Below the pieces are notes generated by a model. The model was not told the origin of the DNA. It did no database searches and saw nothing but the letters and a program-made list of their open reading frames with translations. Of a DNA stretch of 57,980 nt, positions 37,613 to 45,976 are shown in pieces; position 1 is the stretch's first letter, and each line of letters begins with the position of its first letter. Origin of the DNA: CAHJXF01 sp038240015 (GTDB lineage Bacteria; Pseudomonadota; Gammaproteobacteria; Burkholderiales; Burkholderiaceae_D); contig JBBSEF010000013.1 in NCBI GenBank assembly GCA_038240015.1, forward strand, positions 1-57,980. The letters are read 5' to 3'. Position numbers and translations under genes: made by a program.

Positions 37613-38122
37613 ATGAGGACCTCACTCGATCGCCTCTACGACGCGGTCGCATGGCTCGCGGCTGCGTTTCTGATCGGCACGCTGCTGTCGGTTCTCGCCG
37701 GCATCGCCGATCGCTATCTGAATCTGAACTGGCGCGGCACCGACATGTACGCGGGTTATTGCATGGCGGCCGCGGGCTTTCTCGCGCTCGCGCATACCCT
37801 GAAGCGCGGCGAGCACATTCGCGTCACGCTGATCCTGCAAGCGTTGGGTCCGCGCACGCGGCATGCATGCGAGATTTTCGCGCTCGCGCTCGCTTCGATA
37901 CTCGCAGTCGCGTTCGCGTACTACAGCATCAATCTGGTCCTGCAGTCGTACAGCTATCACGACATTTCCACCGGCAACGATGCAACCCCGCTGTGGATTC
38001 CGCAGATCGCGATGGCGGTCGGCACGATCGTGCTCGCGATCGCGTTCATCGACGAGTTCGTGCTCGAAGTGCGCGGACGACGAATCGACGTCGTGTCCGA
38101 CGAAATGCTGCATAACGAATAG
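37613..38122 (+). CDS. dctQ: TRAP transporter small permease (DctQ type)
   Basis: 169 residues with four TM helices (WLAAAFLIGTLLSVLAGIAD, AGYCMAAAGFLALAH, ALALASILAVAFAYYSI, IAMAVGTIVLAIAFI). The TLKRGEHIRVTLI loop after helix 2 is the DctQ signature. Forms a complex with DctM. The ATG at 37613 gives the correct N-terminal membrane start; upstream in-frame sequence is repeat DNA. Confidence 0.93.
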   Translation: MRTSLDRLYDAVAWLAAAFLIGTLLSVLAGIADRYLNLNWRGTDMYAGYCMAAAGFLALAHTLKRGEHIRVTLILQALGPRTRHACEIFALALASILAVAFAYYSINLVLQSYSYHDISTGNDATPLWIPQIAMAVGTIVLAIAFIDEFVLEVRGRRIDVVSDEMLHNE

Positions 38123-38149
38123 CGCGCCTCTCTTACAGCCATCGACCCC

Positions 38150-39451
38150 ATGGACCTTCTGATCGCAGGTTTCCTGATTGCCGCGCTGTTCATCCTGCTC
38201 GGCTCGGGCGTGTGGATCGGCCTTGCGCTGTCTGGTGTCGCGTGGTTCGGCATGACGCTGTTCTCGTCGCGGCCCGCCGGCGACGCGATGGTCGTGACGA
38301 TCTGGGGTTCGTCGTCGTCGTGGACACTGACCGCGTTGCCGCTCTTCATATGGATGGGTGAGATCCTGTTTCGCACGCGCCTGTCGGAAGACATGTTCAA
38401 GGGGCTCGCCCCGTGGCTGGAAAAACTGCCCGGGCGCCTGCTGCACACCAACGTGATCGGCTGCGCGATCTTCGCGGCGGTGTCGGGCTCGTCGGCCGCG
38501 ACTTGCGCGACCATCGGCAAGATGACCTTGCCCGAACTGACCAAGCGCGGCTATCCCGAGGACATGGTGATCGGCACGCTCGCCGGCGCGGGCACGCTCG
38601 GCCTATTGATCCCGCCGTCGATCATCATGATCGTCTACGGCGTATCGGCCAACGTGTCGATCTCGCAGCTCTTCATCGCGGGCATCATCCCCGGCGTCAT
38701 GCTGGCCGCGCTGTTCATGGGCTACATCGTGCTCTGGGCATTGCGACATCCCGAGCAGGTGCCGGCGATGACCGAGCGCACGACTTTTTTTCAGAAGCTG
38801 CACGCGTCGCGCCACTTGATCCCGGTGGTGCTCTTGATCATCGCGGTGCTGGGCTCGATCTACGCGGGCGTCGCCACGGCGACCGAAGCGGCTGCTATCG
38901 GCGTGGTCGGCGCGCTCGCCATCTCAGGCGCGCAAGGCTCGCTGTCGCGCGACACCTTCTTCGGCAGCCTGATGGGCGCAACGCGTCTGTATTGCATGAT
39001 CGCTTTGATCCTCGCGGGCGCGTCCTTTCTCACGCTCGCGATGGGCTACATCGGACTGCCGCGACACCTCGCCGAATGGATCGGCGGCCTCGGTCTCTCG
39101 CAGTTCTGGCTGATCGTGATGCTGATGATTTTCTACGCGATCCTCGGCTGCTTTCTCGACGGCATCTCGATGGTGGTGTTGACGATGGGCGTGATCTTGC
39201 CGACGGTCGAGAAGGCCGGCATCGATCTGTTGTGGTTCGGCATCTTCATCGTGCTGGTGGTCGAGATGGCGCAGATCACGCCCCCGGTGGGCTTCAATCT
39301 TTTCGTGCTGCAAGGTATGACCGGCAAGCAACTCACGTGGATCGCGCGCGTCGCGTTGCCGATGTTCGGACTGATGGCGGCTGCGGTATTGCTGATCTAT
39401 TTCGTGCCTTCGCTCGTGACGACGCTGCCGCACCTTATGATTGGCGGATGA
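38150..39451 (+). CDS. dctM: TRAP transporter large permease (DctM type)
   Basis: 433-residue membrane protein with about 12 TM segments and DctM motifs AAVSGSSAATCATIGKM, GTLAGAGTLGLLIPPS, ATEAAAIGVVGAL and EMAQITPPVGFNLFVLQ. Sodium-driven permease for the DctP-bound ligand. It is 27 bp after dctQ. Confidence 0.95.
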   Translation: MDLLIAGFLIAALFILLGSGVWIGLALSGVAWFGMTLFSSRPAGDAMVVTIWGSSSSWTLTALPLFIWMGEILFRTRLSEDMFKGLAPWLEKLPGRLLHTNVIGCAIFAAVSGSSAATCATIGKMTLPELTKRGYPEDMVIGTLAGAGTLGLLIPPSIIMIVYGVSANVSISQLFIAGIIPGVMLAALFMGYIVLWALRHPEQVPAMTERTTFFQKLHASRHLIPVVLLIIAVLGSIYAGVATATEAAAIGVVGALAISGAQGSLSRDTFFGSLMGATRLYCMIALILAGASFLTLAMGYIGLPRHLAEWIGGLGLSQFWLIVMLMIFYAILGCFLDGISMVVLTMGVILPTVEKAGIDLLWFGIFIVLVVEMAQITPPVGFNLFVLQGMTGKQLTWIARVALPMFGLMAAAVLLIYFVPSLVTTLPHLMIGG

Positions 39452-39475
39452 TTGATTTTCGTTGTCCGTGATCCC

Positions 39476-40741
39476 ATGCGCGTAACCGTCATCGGCGCGG
39501 GAGTCGTCGGCGTCTCGACCGCGTGGTCGCTGGCCGAAGCGGGCTGCGAGGTCACCGTCATCGAGCGCAATCGCGGCGTCGCGCAGGAGACCAGCTACGG
39601 CAACGCCGGACTGGTCGCACCCGCCTACGTGACGCCGTGGGCCGCGCCCGGCATGCCCGGCAAGATCGTCTCGATGCTGCTCGCGCACGACACGCCGGTG
39701 CGCTTCTCGCCGACGCTCGACCCCGCGCTCTGGGGCTGGGTCGCGCGCTGGCTGCGCGAATGTCGCACCCCGCGCTACCTTCGCAACAAGGCGCGCATGC
39801 AGACGCTGGCTTTCTACAGCCGCGATTGCCTTGCGTCCCTGCGCGCCGGACATGGCCTGGCGTACGAACGCACCGAAGGCATGCTGCAATTGTTGCGCGG
39901 TGAGCGCGACGCGAAGATGGCGGCGACCACGATCGCGTTCCTGAAGGAGTCCGGCGTCACGCACCAACTGCTGACGGCTGCGCAGTGCCGCGTGCGTGAG
40001 CCGGGCCTGTCGGACATCGCGTTCGTCGGCGGCCTGTACCTGCCGGATGTGGAAAGCGGCAACTGCCCGCTGTTCACGCGGCTGATGAAAGACCTCTGCG
40101 AAGAGCGCGGCGTGCGCTTCGAGTTCGGCGCGCTGGTCTCGCGTGTGAATACCAAAGGCGACGAAGTGACGTTGCGCATCCGCAATGCGCGCGGCGACAG
40201 TGATCGCGCTGTCGACGCGGTCGTGATCGCCAGCGGGATCGACAGCGCGATCCTGTTGCCGCGCCTGGGCATTCGACTGCCGCTCTATCCGGTCAAGGGC
40301 TATTCGGCGACGGTCGCGATCCGCGAGCCCACGTACGCGCCGATCGCCTCGGTGATGGACGAGGCCTACAAGGTGGCGATCGTTCGCATGGGCAATCGCA
40401 TCCGCATCGCTGGCACCGCCGAGCTCGGCGACCGCGACCTGTCGCTCACATCGAAGAATGCCGAGCGCGCGCTCGCGACGCTGATCAAGGTGGCGCGCGA
40501 CTGGTTTCCCGGCGCGGCTCCCTATCAGTCCGCGAGCTGGTGGGCCGGTGCGCGGCCGATGTTGCCCGACGGGCCGCCGGTGCTCGGCGCGACCGCGCAT
40601 CCGCGCGTGTTCGTCAACCTCGGTCACGGCTCGACGGGCTGGGCGATGGCCGCAGGCTCGGGCAGGATCGTCGCGGATGTGGTGATGCAAAGGACGCCCG
40701 AGATCGATCTCGAAGGGCTGACGCTGGCGCGCTATCGATGA
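39476..40741 (+). CDS. dadA: FAD-dependent D-amino-acid dehydrogenase (DadA-like)
   Basis: 421 residues. N-terminal dinucleotide fold VIGAGVVGVSTAWSLAEAG and ATG-type FAD contacts, then the DAO region (GYSATVAIREPTYAPIASV) and C-terminal WWAGARPMLPDGPPVLG plus NLGHGSTGWAMAAGSG, both DadA signatures. Oxidatively deaminates D-amino acids, passing electrons to the respiratory chain. It follows dctM by 24 bp, so it is probably part of the TRAP operon. The precise substrate is not shown. Confidence 0.88.
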   Translation: MRVTVIGAGVVGVSTAWSLAEAGCEVTVIERNRGVAQETSYGNAGLVAPAYVTPWAAPGMPGKIVSMLLAHDTPVRFSPTLDPALWGWVARWLRECRTPRYLRNKARMQTLAFYSRDCLASLRAGHGLAYERTEGMLQLLRGERDAKMAATTIAFLKESGVTHQLLTAAQCRVREPGLSDIAFVGGLYLPDVESGNCPLFTRLMKDLCEERGVRFEFGALVSRVNTKGDEVTLRIRNARGDSDRAVDAVVIASGIDSAILLPRLGIRLPLYPVKGYSATVAIREPTYAPIASVMDEAYKVAIVRMGNRIRIAGTAELGDRDLSLTSKNAERALATLIKVARDWFPGAAPYQSASWWAGARPMLPDGPPVLGATAHPRVFVNLGHGSTGWAMAAGSGRIVADVVMQRTPEIDLEGLTLARYR

Positions 40742-40775
40742 TGACGCAATCAGGAATGAACCGAAGCATGCCGCG

Positions 40776-42359
40776 ATGAATGAAGCGATCGACATCACGA
40801 TGCGTTCGGGCCTGTTGCGCGTAGACGCATTGCGCGCGATTGAGGAGTCCGCCGCAAAGCGGTTGCCGCCCGGCGCTTTGATGCAGCGCGCCGGCGAGGC
40901 CGCGGCGCGTGTCGCAATGACGATGGCGCTGGAACGTCCGGGGCCGGTGCTGGTGCTCGCGGGGCCGGGCAACAACGGCGGCGATGCGCTGGTGACCGCA
41001 CGGTTAGTACGAGAGCACGGCGTCGATGTACGCGTCGCCCTGCTCGGCGATGCAAACCGCTTTCAGGGCGAAGCGGCCGATGCCTATGCGCGTTGGAGCG
41101 ACGTCCACAGCGTCGACGCGGAAGTCACCGATCCGTCGACTGTGATCGACCGTGCGACGCTCGTCATCGACGGTCTCTTCGGCATCGGCATCAGCCGCGC
41201 GCCGTCGGGCAAGGCACGCGATTGGATCGCGCTCGTCAATGCCTCCCGGTGTCCGGTGCTCGCTCTCGACGTGCCCAGCGGTCTGGATGCCGACACGGGT
41301 CGCGTCGCCGGCATCGCCATCGAAGCGGATCGCACGATCACGTTCATCGCCGCCAAGCCCGGGCTGTACACGGCCGACGGCCCTGATCACGGTGGCGACA
41401 TCGTGATCGACACGCTCGGCATCTCACTCGCTGACGACGGACTCCGTGATGATCGCCACGCGGCCGACCTCGAGCCCGGCCGGATCGGTTCGATCAATCG
41501 TCCCGCGCTGTTCGAGGCCGCATTGAAGCCGCGTCGACAGAACAGTCACAAGGGCAGCTTCGGCAGCGTCGCCGTCATCGGCGGCAACCACGGCATGGTC
41601 GGCGCTGCGCTGCTTGCTGCGCGGATGGCGTTGCTCAGCGGAGCGGGTCGGGTCTATGTGAAATTGCTCGCCTCGTCGGCGCCGGCATTCGACGTCGTGC
41701 ATCCTGAGTTGATGCTGCGCGAGACGCTCGAGGGCATCGATGCGAGTGCGGTTGCGATCGGTCCGGGCCTCGGTCACGACGACGCGGCGATGGCAATGCT
41801 CGATCGATGGATCGCAACCAAAAGCCCGATCGTGATCGATGCCGACGCGCTCAATGCGATTGCTACGCATCGAACGCTGTTCGATCGCTTGTCGAAGCGA
41901 GCGAGCCAAGGGCTTCCTCGCGCGGTGCTGACGCCGCATCCGCTCGAGGCCGCGCGCTTGCTCGGCGTCGATGCGGCGACTGTGCAAGCCGATCGCATCG
42001 AAGCAGCGACCGATCTTGCACGGCGAACGCAAAGCGTCGTCGTCCTCAAGGGCGCGGGCAGCGTGATCGCGGACGCGGGCGGTGCGTGGGTGATCAACAC
42101 CACCGGCAATCCCGGCCTTGCGACGGGAGGTACCGGCGATGTTCTCTGTGGACTCGTTGCGGGCTTGCTCGCTCAACATTTTTCGCCGCTCGACGCCGCG
42201 CGCGCCGCGACTTGGTTGCACGGGATGGCGGCCGATGATCTGGTTGCGCAAGGCATCGGGCCGATCGGCTTGACCGCTTCCGAATTGCTGCCTGCGATTC
42301 GAGTGGCGCTCAATCGATTGGTGAAAAATGCAGGGAACGGTGCGGCGCGTAACCGATGA
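40776..42359 (+). CDS. nnr: Bifunctional NAD(P)HX epimerase / ADP-dependent dehydratase
   Basis: 527 residues with the two usual parts: YjeF_N epimerase (GPGNNGGDALVTARLVREHGV at 63-83; DGLFGIGISRAPSG; LDVPSGLDADTG) and the C-terminal carbohydrate-kinase-like dehydratase (KGSFGSVAVIGGNHGMVGAALLAARMAL, VIDADALNAI, LTPHPLEAARLLG, NTTGNPGLATGGTGDVLCG). Repairs damaged NAD(P)H. It follows dadA by 34 bp, a position that looks incidental. Confidence 0.95.
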   Translation: MNEAIDITMRSGLLRVDALRAIEESAAKRLPPGALMQRAGEAAARVAMTMALERPGPVLVLAGPGNNGGDALVTARLVREHGVDVRVALLGDANRFQGEAADAYARWSDVHSVDAEVTDPSTVIDRATLVIDGLFGIGISRAPSGKARDWIALVNASRCPVLALDVPSGLDADTGRVAGIAIEADRTITFIAAKPGLYTADGPDHGGDIVIDTLGISLADDGLRDDRHAADLEPGRIGSINRPALFEAALKPRRQNSHKGSFGSVAVIGGNHGMVGAALLAARMALLSGAGRVYVKLLASSAPAFDVVHPELMLRETLEGIDASAVAIGPGLGHDDAAMAMLDRWIATKSPIVIDADALNAIATHRTLFDRLSKRASQGLPRAVLTPHPLEAARLLGVDAATVQADRIEAATDLARRTQSVVVLKGAGSVIADAGGAWVINTTGNPGLATGGTGDVLCGLVAGLLAQHFSPLDAARAATWLHGMAADDLVAQGIGPIGLTASELLPAIRVALNRLVKNAGNGAARNR

Positions 42360-42447
42360 GCACCGGGTAGTGGACAGTTCACCTGCACCATCGGCGCCTT
42401 GCCTTCCAGGGTCGATGTTTCCATCACTCGTTTGAAAGGATCGTGAA

Positions 42448-43263
42448 ATGAAATTTTCGCCCATACGCGAAATCACCACAGACGAGGTCAACACCTATCG
42501 GGAAGATGGGATCGTCTGCCTGCGACAATTGTTCGATCCTGACACGGTTGCCATGCTCGCCGATGTTGCCGACCGCGACATGGCGAACCCGAGCCCAATG
42601 GGAGCCGAGGCGACACGCGACGGCACAGGGCGCTTTTTCAGCGACACCTTCATCTGGAAACACTTCGATGAATTGCACGATTTCGTGACCAACTCTCACG
42701 CGGCAGAGGTCGCGGCTGCGCTGCTGCGCTCGCATAAGATCAATCTCTTGTTCGACCAGTTCCTGATCAAGGATCCGGGAACCAGCACACCGACGCTGTG
42801 GCACCACGATGCGCCCTATTGGCCGGTCGCCGGCAAGCAGATTTGCACCCTGTGGCTCGCTCTCGATCCGGTGCGAAAAGAGAGCGGCGCCGTCGAATAC
42901 GTGGTGGGATCGCATCACTGGGGACAACGCTTCAAGGCGGTCTCCTTCAAGGACGAGAACCTCTACAAGGAAGATCTGCCACCGGTCCCCGATATCAATG
43001 CAATGCGCGACCGACTGAAATTCGCGCAATACGAACTCGAACCCGGCGACTGCACGGTACACGACGGCCTTACGGTCCACGGGGCGCCCGGCAACTCCGA
43101 TTCCACGCGGAAACGCCGCGCCTACGTAACCCGCTGGATGGGCGATGACGTCACCTATAACCCACGCCCGAATCTTCAGCCGATGCTCTACGATCCTGAC
43201 ATTCCGGCCGGCGGCCCACTCGACTGTGAATTGTTCCCGGTCGTGCGCGAGAAGATCAACTGA
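42448..43263 (+). CDS. PhyH-family Fe(II)/2-oxoglutarate dioxygenase
   Basis: 271 residues of the phytanoyl-CoA dioxygenase family. Facial triad H119-x-D121 (LWHHDAPYW) and distal H211 (TVHDGLTVHGAPGN), with a following basic cluster RKRRAYVTRW for 2-oxoglutarate. Cytosolic; no signal. Substrate unknown: the family includes hydroxylases of many small acids and lipids. Confidence 0.88.
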   Translation: MKFSPIREITTDEVNTYREDGIVCLRQLFDPDTVAMLADVADRDMANPSPMGAEATRDGTGRFFSDTFIWKHFDELHDFVTNSHAAEVAAALLRSHKINLLFDQFLIKDPGTSTPTLWHHDAPYWPVAGKQICTLWLALDPVRKESGAVEYVVGSHHWGQRFKAVSFKDENLYKEDLPPVPDINAMRDRLKFAQYELEPGDCTVHDGLTVHGAPGNSDSTRKRRAYVTRWMGDDVTYNPRPNLQPMLYDPDIPAGGPLDCELFPVVREKIN

Positions 43264-43286
43264 CCTCAAAGCGACCGGCTTGCCGT

Positions 43287-43306
43287 GGGCAACGCTGCGG
43301 TTGCCC
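43287..43306. terminator. Terminator-like hairpin after PhyH gene
   Basis: GGGCAAC-gctgcg-GTTGCCC, perfect 7-bp arms 24 bp past the stop. No clear T-run. Confidence 0.45.
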
Positions 43307-43398
43307 GCCGCGCCAGCCTCTGCCCACTGCCCACAACCCTCGCCACGCTACTGCTGTAAAACCTCTAACTAGGATTGAAGATCTCTCGACGCGCTTCG

Positions 43399-43887
43399 TC
43401 ATGCGTCGCCGAGGCCATGCCGCTCGTGCCATTCGGCCAACGACTCCGACGGCCATTGCCCGTTGTGGCGATGACCTTTGCCTTTCGGCACGTCGACCCA
43501 TGGCGCGACATCGTCGAGCGCGGCTTCGACGACTTCGGGCGGCTTCGGTAGCGGCGTATCGATCGCCGACGCATGCGGATGGATCAGCGCGGGCCAGCGC
43601 GGATCCCACAGCCACAGCGCGCTGCCGCACTTCAGACAGAAGCGGCGCTCGGCCTTCGAACGCGTCGTGCGCCTGCCCGTCTCACGCATCACGGCGTGAT
43701 AGCGACCCAGATGCCGCTTGCCGCTGACCTTCAGCGTGGTCGCGTCGCCGCCGAGGTTGATCGCATAACCGCCGCTGCCGGCGGTCTTGCGGCAGATCGA
43801 GCAATGACAATGCATGAACGGATAGACGCTGCGCGACTCGAGGCTGAACCGAATCGCGCCGCAATGACAGGAACCTTCGAGCTTCAT
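43399..43887 (-). CDS. GFA-family (Gfa-like) zinc-binding protein
   Basis: 162 residues. Conserved Cys pairs C7-x-C9 (SCHCGAIRF), the HCHCSICRK cluster (C27, C29, C32) and CLKC (C84, C87) give the two zinc sites of the Gfa fold (glutathione-dependent formaldehyde-activating enzyme/CENP-V). Many members are not proven to act on formaldehyde. Divergent from pgi. Confidence 0.85.
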   Translation of the reverse strand: MKLEGSCHCGAIRFSLESRSVYPFMHCHCSICRKTAGSGGYAINLGGDATTLKVSGKRHLGRYHAVMRETGRRTTRSKAERRFCLKCGSALWLWDPRWPALIHPHASAIDTPLPKPPEVVEAALDDVAPWVDVPKGKGHRHNGQWPSESLAEWHERHGLGDA

Positions 43888-44006
43888 GGCTATCCTTTGC
43901 TTGGGACCGGTTCACGACACCCATCCCATTTGCAGACTCGACGACGCGGCGTTGGTTCGACGCGTCCGCGTCTCGTTTCGTTTACTCACTTCTCCTCCGA
44001 CATCCC

Positions 44007-45662
44007 ATGACAGCCCCATCCGACCTCTGGTCCGACCTCGCGACAAAGAGTCTTCGCGTCCCGCCGATGCGCGAACTTTTCGACAACGATGCATCGCGCC
44101 TCTGGAAACACACCATCGATGCCGCCGGACTGGTCCTCGATGCGTCGAAGAATCGCATCGACGATGCAGTCCTCGAAAGCCTTTTCTCGCTTGCGCGCGG
44201 CGCTGGTGTCGAAGCACGACGCGATGCGATGTTCGCGGGCGACAAGGTCAACGTGACCGAAGGGCGCGCGGCCTTGCACGTCGCCTTGCGCGCCCCGCGC
44301 GATGCCGTGTTCACGGTCGACGGCCGCAACGTGATGCCCGACGTGCACGCGGTGCTCGACCACATGGAAACATTTTCCGAACAAGTGCGAAGCGGCGCCT
44401 GGACCGGCCATGACGGCAAAGCGATCACCGACGTCGTGCACATCGGCATTGGCGGGTCGGACCTCGGGCCGCGCTTCGTGTGCGCGGCACTGCGCTCGTA
44501 TCAGAATGCGCGGCCGTCGGTGCATTTCGTCGCCAACGTCGATGCGCATGCGCTCGACGGCGTGCTCGCGGATGTCGCTCGCCCGTTCGAAGCGGCGACG
44601 ACGCTTTTCATCGTCGCGTCGAAGACCTTCACCACTGCCGAGACGATGATGAACGCGCACTCGGCGCGCGCATGGGCTCTCGCCGGCGGCGTGCCTGAGG
44701 CGCAACTGCATCGCCACTTCGTCGCGGTGTCGACCAACACCGAAGCGGTTCGCGCATTCGGCATCGACACGAAGAACATGTTCGCATTCTGGGACTGGGT
44801 CGGCGGGCGCTATTCGCTGTGGTCGGCGATCGGACTGCCGATCGCTCTGGCCTGCGGGATGGCGCGCTTTCGCGAGTTGCTCGCGGGTGCGCATGCGATG
44901 GACACCCATTTTGCGAACGCGCCTCTCGAAGCCAATATGCCGGTGCGCCTTGCGCTGCTGGGCATCCTCAACGCCAACGTTCTCGGCGCGCGCAGTGTCT
45001 GCATCGCGCCGTATCACCAGCATCTCGAACTGCTGCCCGCGCACCTTCAACAACTCGAGATGGAGAGCAACGGCAAGTCGGTGACGTTAGCCGGCTTACC
45101 TGTCGCGCATGCCACCGTGCCGGTGTTGTGGGGACAGCCAGGGACCAATGCACAGCACGCGTACTTCCAATGTCTGCATCAGGGCACCGAATGGGCGCCG
45201 ATCGATTTCATCGCGGTGATGGCACCTGCGCACGCACACCCCGAGCATCAGCGCGCGCTGCTGGCCAACTGCTTCGCGCAAAGCGAGGCGCTGATGAACG
45301 GCAAGACGCAAGACGTAGCACGCGCAGAGTTGATCGCGGCAGGCGCGAGCGAAGTCGAGGCCGAACGCCTCGCGCCTCACAAGACGTTCCCCGGCAATCG
45401 GCCTTCGAACACGATCGTGCTGGCAAGGCTCGATCCGTCATCGCTCGGCGCGCTGATCGCGCTCTACGAGCACAAGGTGATGGTGCAGGGAACGATCTGG
45501 AACATCGACTCGTTCGATCAGTGGGGCGTCGAACTCGGCAAGATGCTCGCGAAGACGATCGTGGATGAACTGGAAAGCGGCGCGCTCGGGACGCATGACG
45601 CATCGACGCGGGCGTTGATCGAGCGGGCGCGGAACCCATCCCCATCTCCCTCCCCTCCTTGA
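44007..45662 (+). CDS. pgi: Glucose-6-phosphate isomerase
   Basis: 551 residues, normal for proteobacterial Pgi. Signatures: VHIGIGGSDLGPRFVCAAL, SKTFTTAETMMNA, FWDWVGGRYSLWSAIGLPIA, and the catalytic-base/GPI signature near GQPGTNAQHAYFQCLHQG and HKVMVQGTIWNIDSFDQWGVELGK. Converts glucose 6-phosphate to fructose 6-phosphate. The last few residues (SPSPSPP) are encoded by a hairpin repeat that includes the stop codon. Another sugar-phosphate gene (pgm) lies 38 kb away in the metal island. Confidence 0.97.
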   Translation: MTAPSDLWSDLATKSLRVPPMRELFDNDASRLWKHTIDAAGLVLDASKNRIDDAVLESLFSLARGAGVEARRDAMFAGDKVNVTEGRAALHVALRAPRDAVFTVDGRNVMPDVHAVLDHMETFSEQVRSGAWTGHDGKAITDVVHIGIGGSDLGPRFVCAALRSYQNARPSVHFVANVDAHALDGVLADVARPFEAATTLFIVASKTFTTAETMMNAHSARAWALAGGVPEAQLHRHFVAVSTNTEAVRAFGIDTKNMFAFWDWVGGRYSLWSAIGLPIALACGMARFRELLAGAHAMDTHFANAPLEANMPVRLALLGILNANVLGARSVCIAPYHQHLELLPAHLQQLEMESNGKSVTLAGLPVAHATVPVLWGQPGTNAQHAYFQCLHQGTEWAPIDFIAVMAPAHAHPEHQRALLANCFAQSEALMNGKTQDVARAELIAAGASEVEAERLAPHKTFPGNRPSNTIVLARLDPSSLGALIALYEHKVMVQGTIWNIDSFDQWGVELGKMLAKTIVDELESGALGTHDASTRALIERARNPSPSPSPP

Positions 45663-45673
45663 AGGGGAGGGAG
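45646..45673. terminator. Hairpin overlapping pgi stop codon
   Basis: CTCCCTCCCCT (45646-45656) and AGGGGAGGGAG (45663-45673), 11-bp perfect arms with a 6-base loop. The loop contains the pgi TGA and the right arm ends one base before the stop of the converging Cys-rich gene. Probable terminator for both. Confidence 0.75.
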
Positions 45674-45976
45674 TCAGCGCGAGACGCTGCGAATCGGAAT
45701 CTGTTTGAAGGTATTCGAAGGCGATGCGGTCGCGTCGCCTTCAGCCGGCGTCACGCAGGCCTTGCAGGTCTCGCAACTGCCGCATGCGCCGCCGCTGGCG
45801 AGCTTGGCCTCGACACGGCGCGCATTGACGTCCGACACGCCCCAGCGCGCGGCCAGCGATGCAGCGCGCGCCGCGAGCGCGCGCCTGTATGTCGCGGGCA
45901 TGAATTTGATTGAGGCATAAACAATCGCAAATGCAACGATCAGTGCAACGAGTACGCCTTGAAGCGTCGCGCTCAT
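45674..45976 (-). CDS. FeoB-associated Cys-rich membrane protein
   Basis: 100 residues: an N-terminal TM helix (LQGVLVALIVAFAIVYASIKF), a basic cytoplasmic stretch, then the Cys cluster GACGSCETCKACV (four Cys). Its ATG follows the feoB stop with no gap, so it is translated with feoB. Small Cys-rich proteins of this layout accompany FeoB in several Gram-negative groups (DUF6587-like) and may help with Fe or Fe-S handling; function unproven. Confidence 0.75.
   Translation of the reverse strand: MSATLQGVLVALIVAFAIVYASIKFMPATYRRALAARAASLAARWGVSDVNARRVEAKLASGGACGSCETCKACVTPAEGDATASPSNTFKQIPIRSVSR

Noticed and set aside
38924..40975. A 683-codon minus-strand open frame across dctM and dadA
   Set aside because: Antisense shadow; the plus strand carries clear DctM and DadA signatures.
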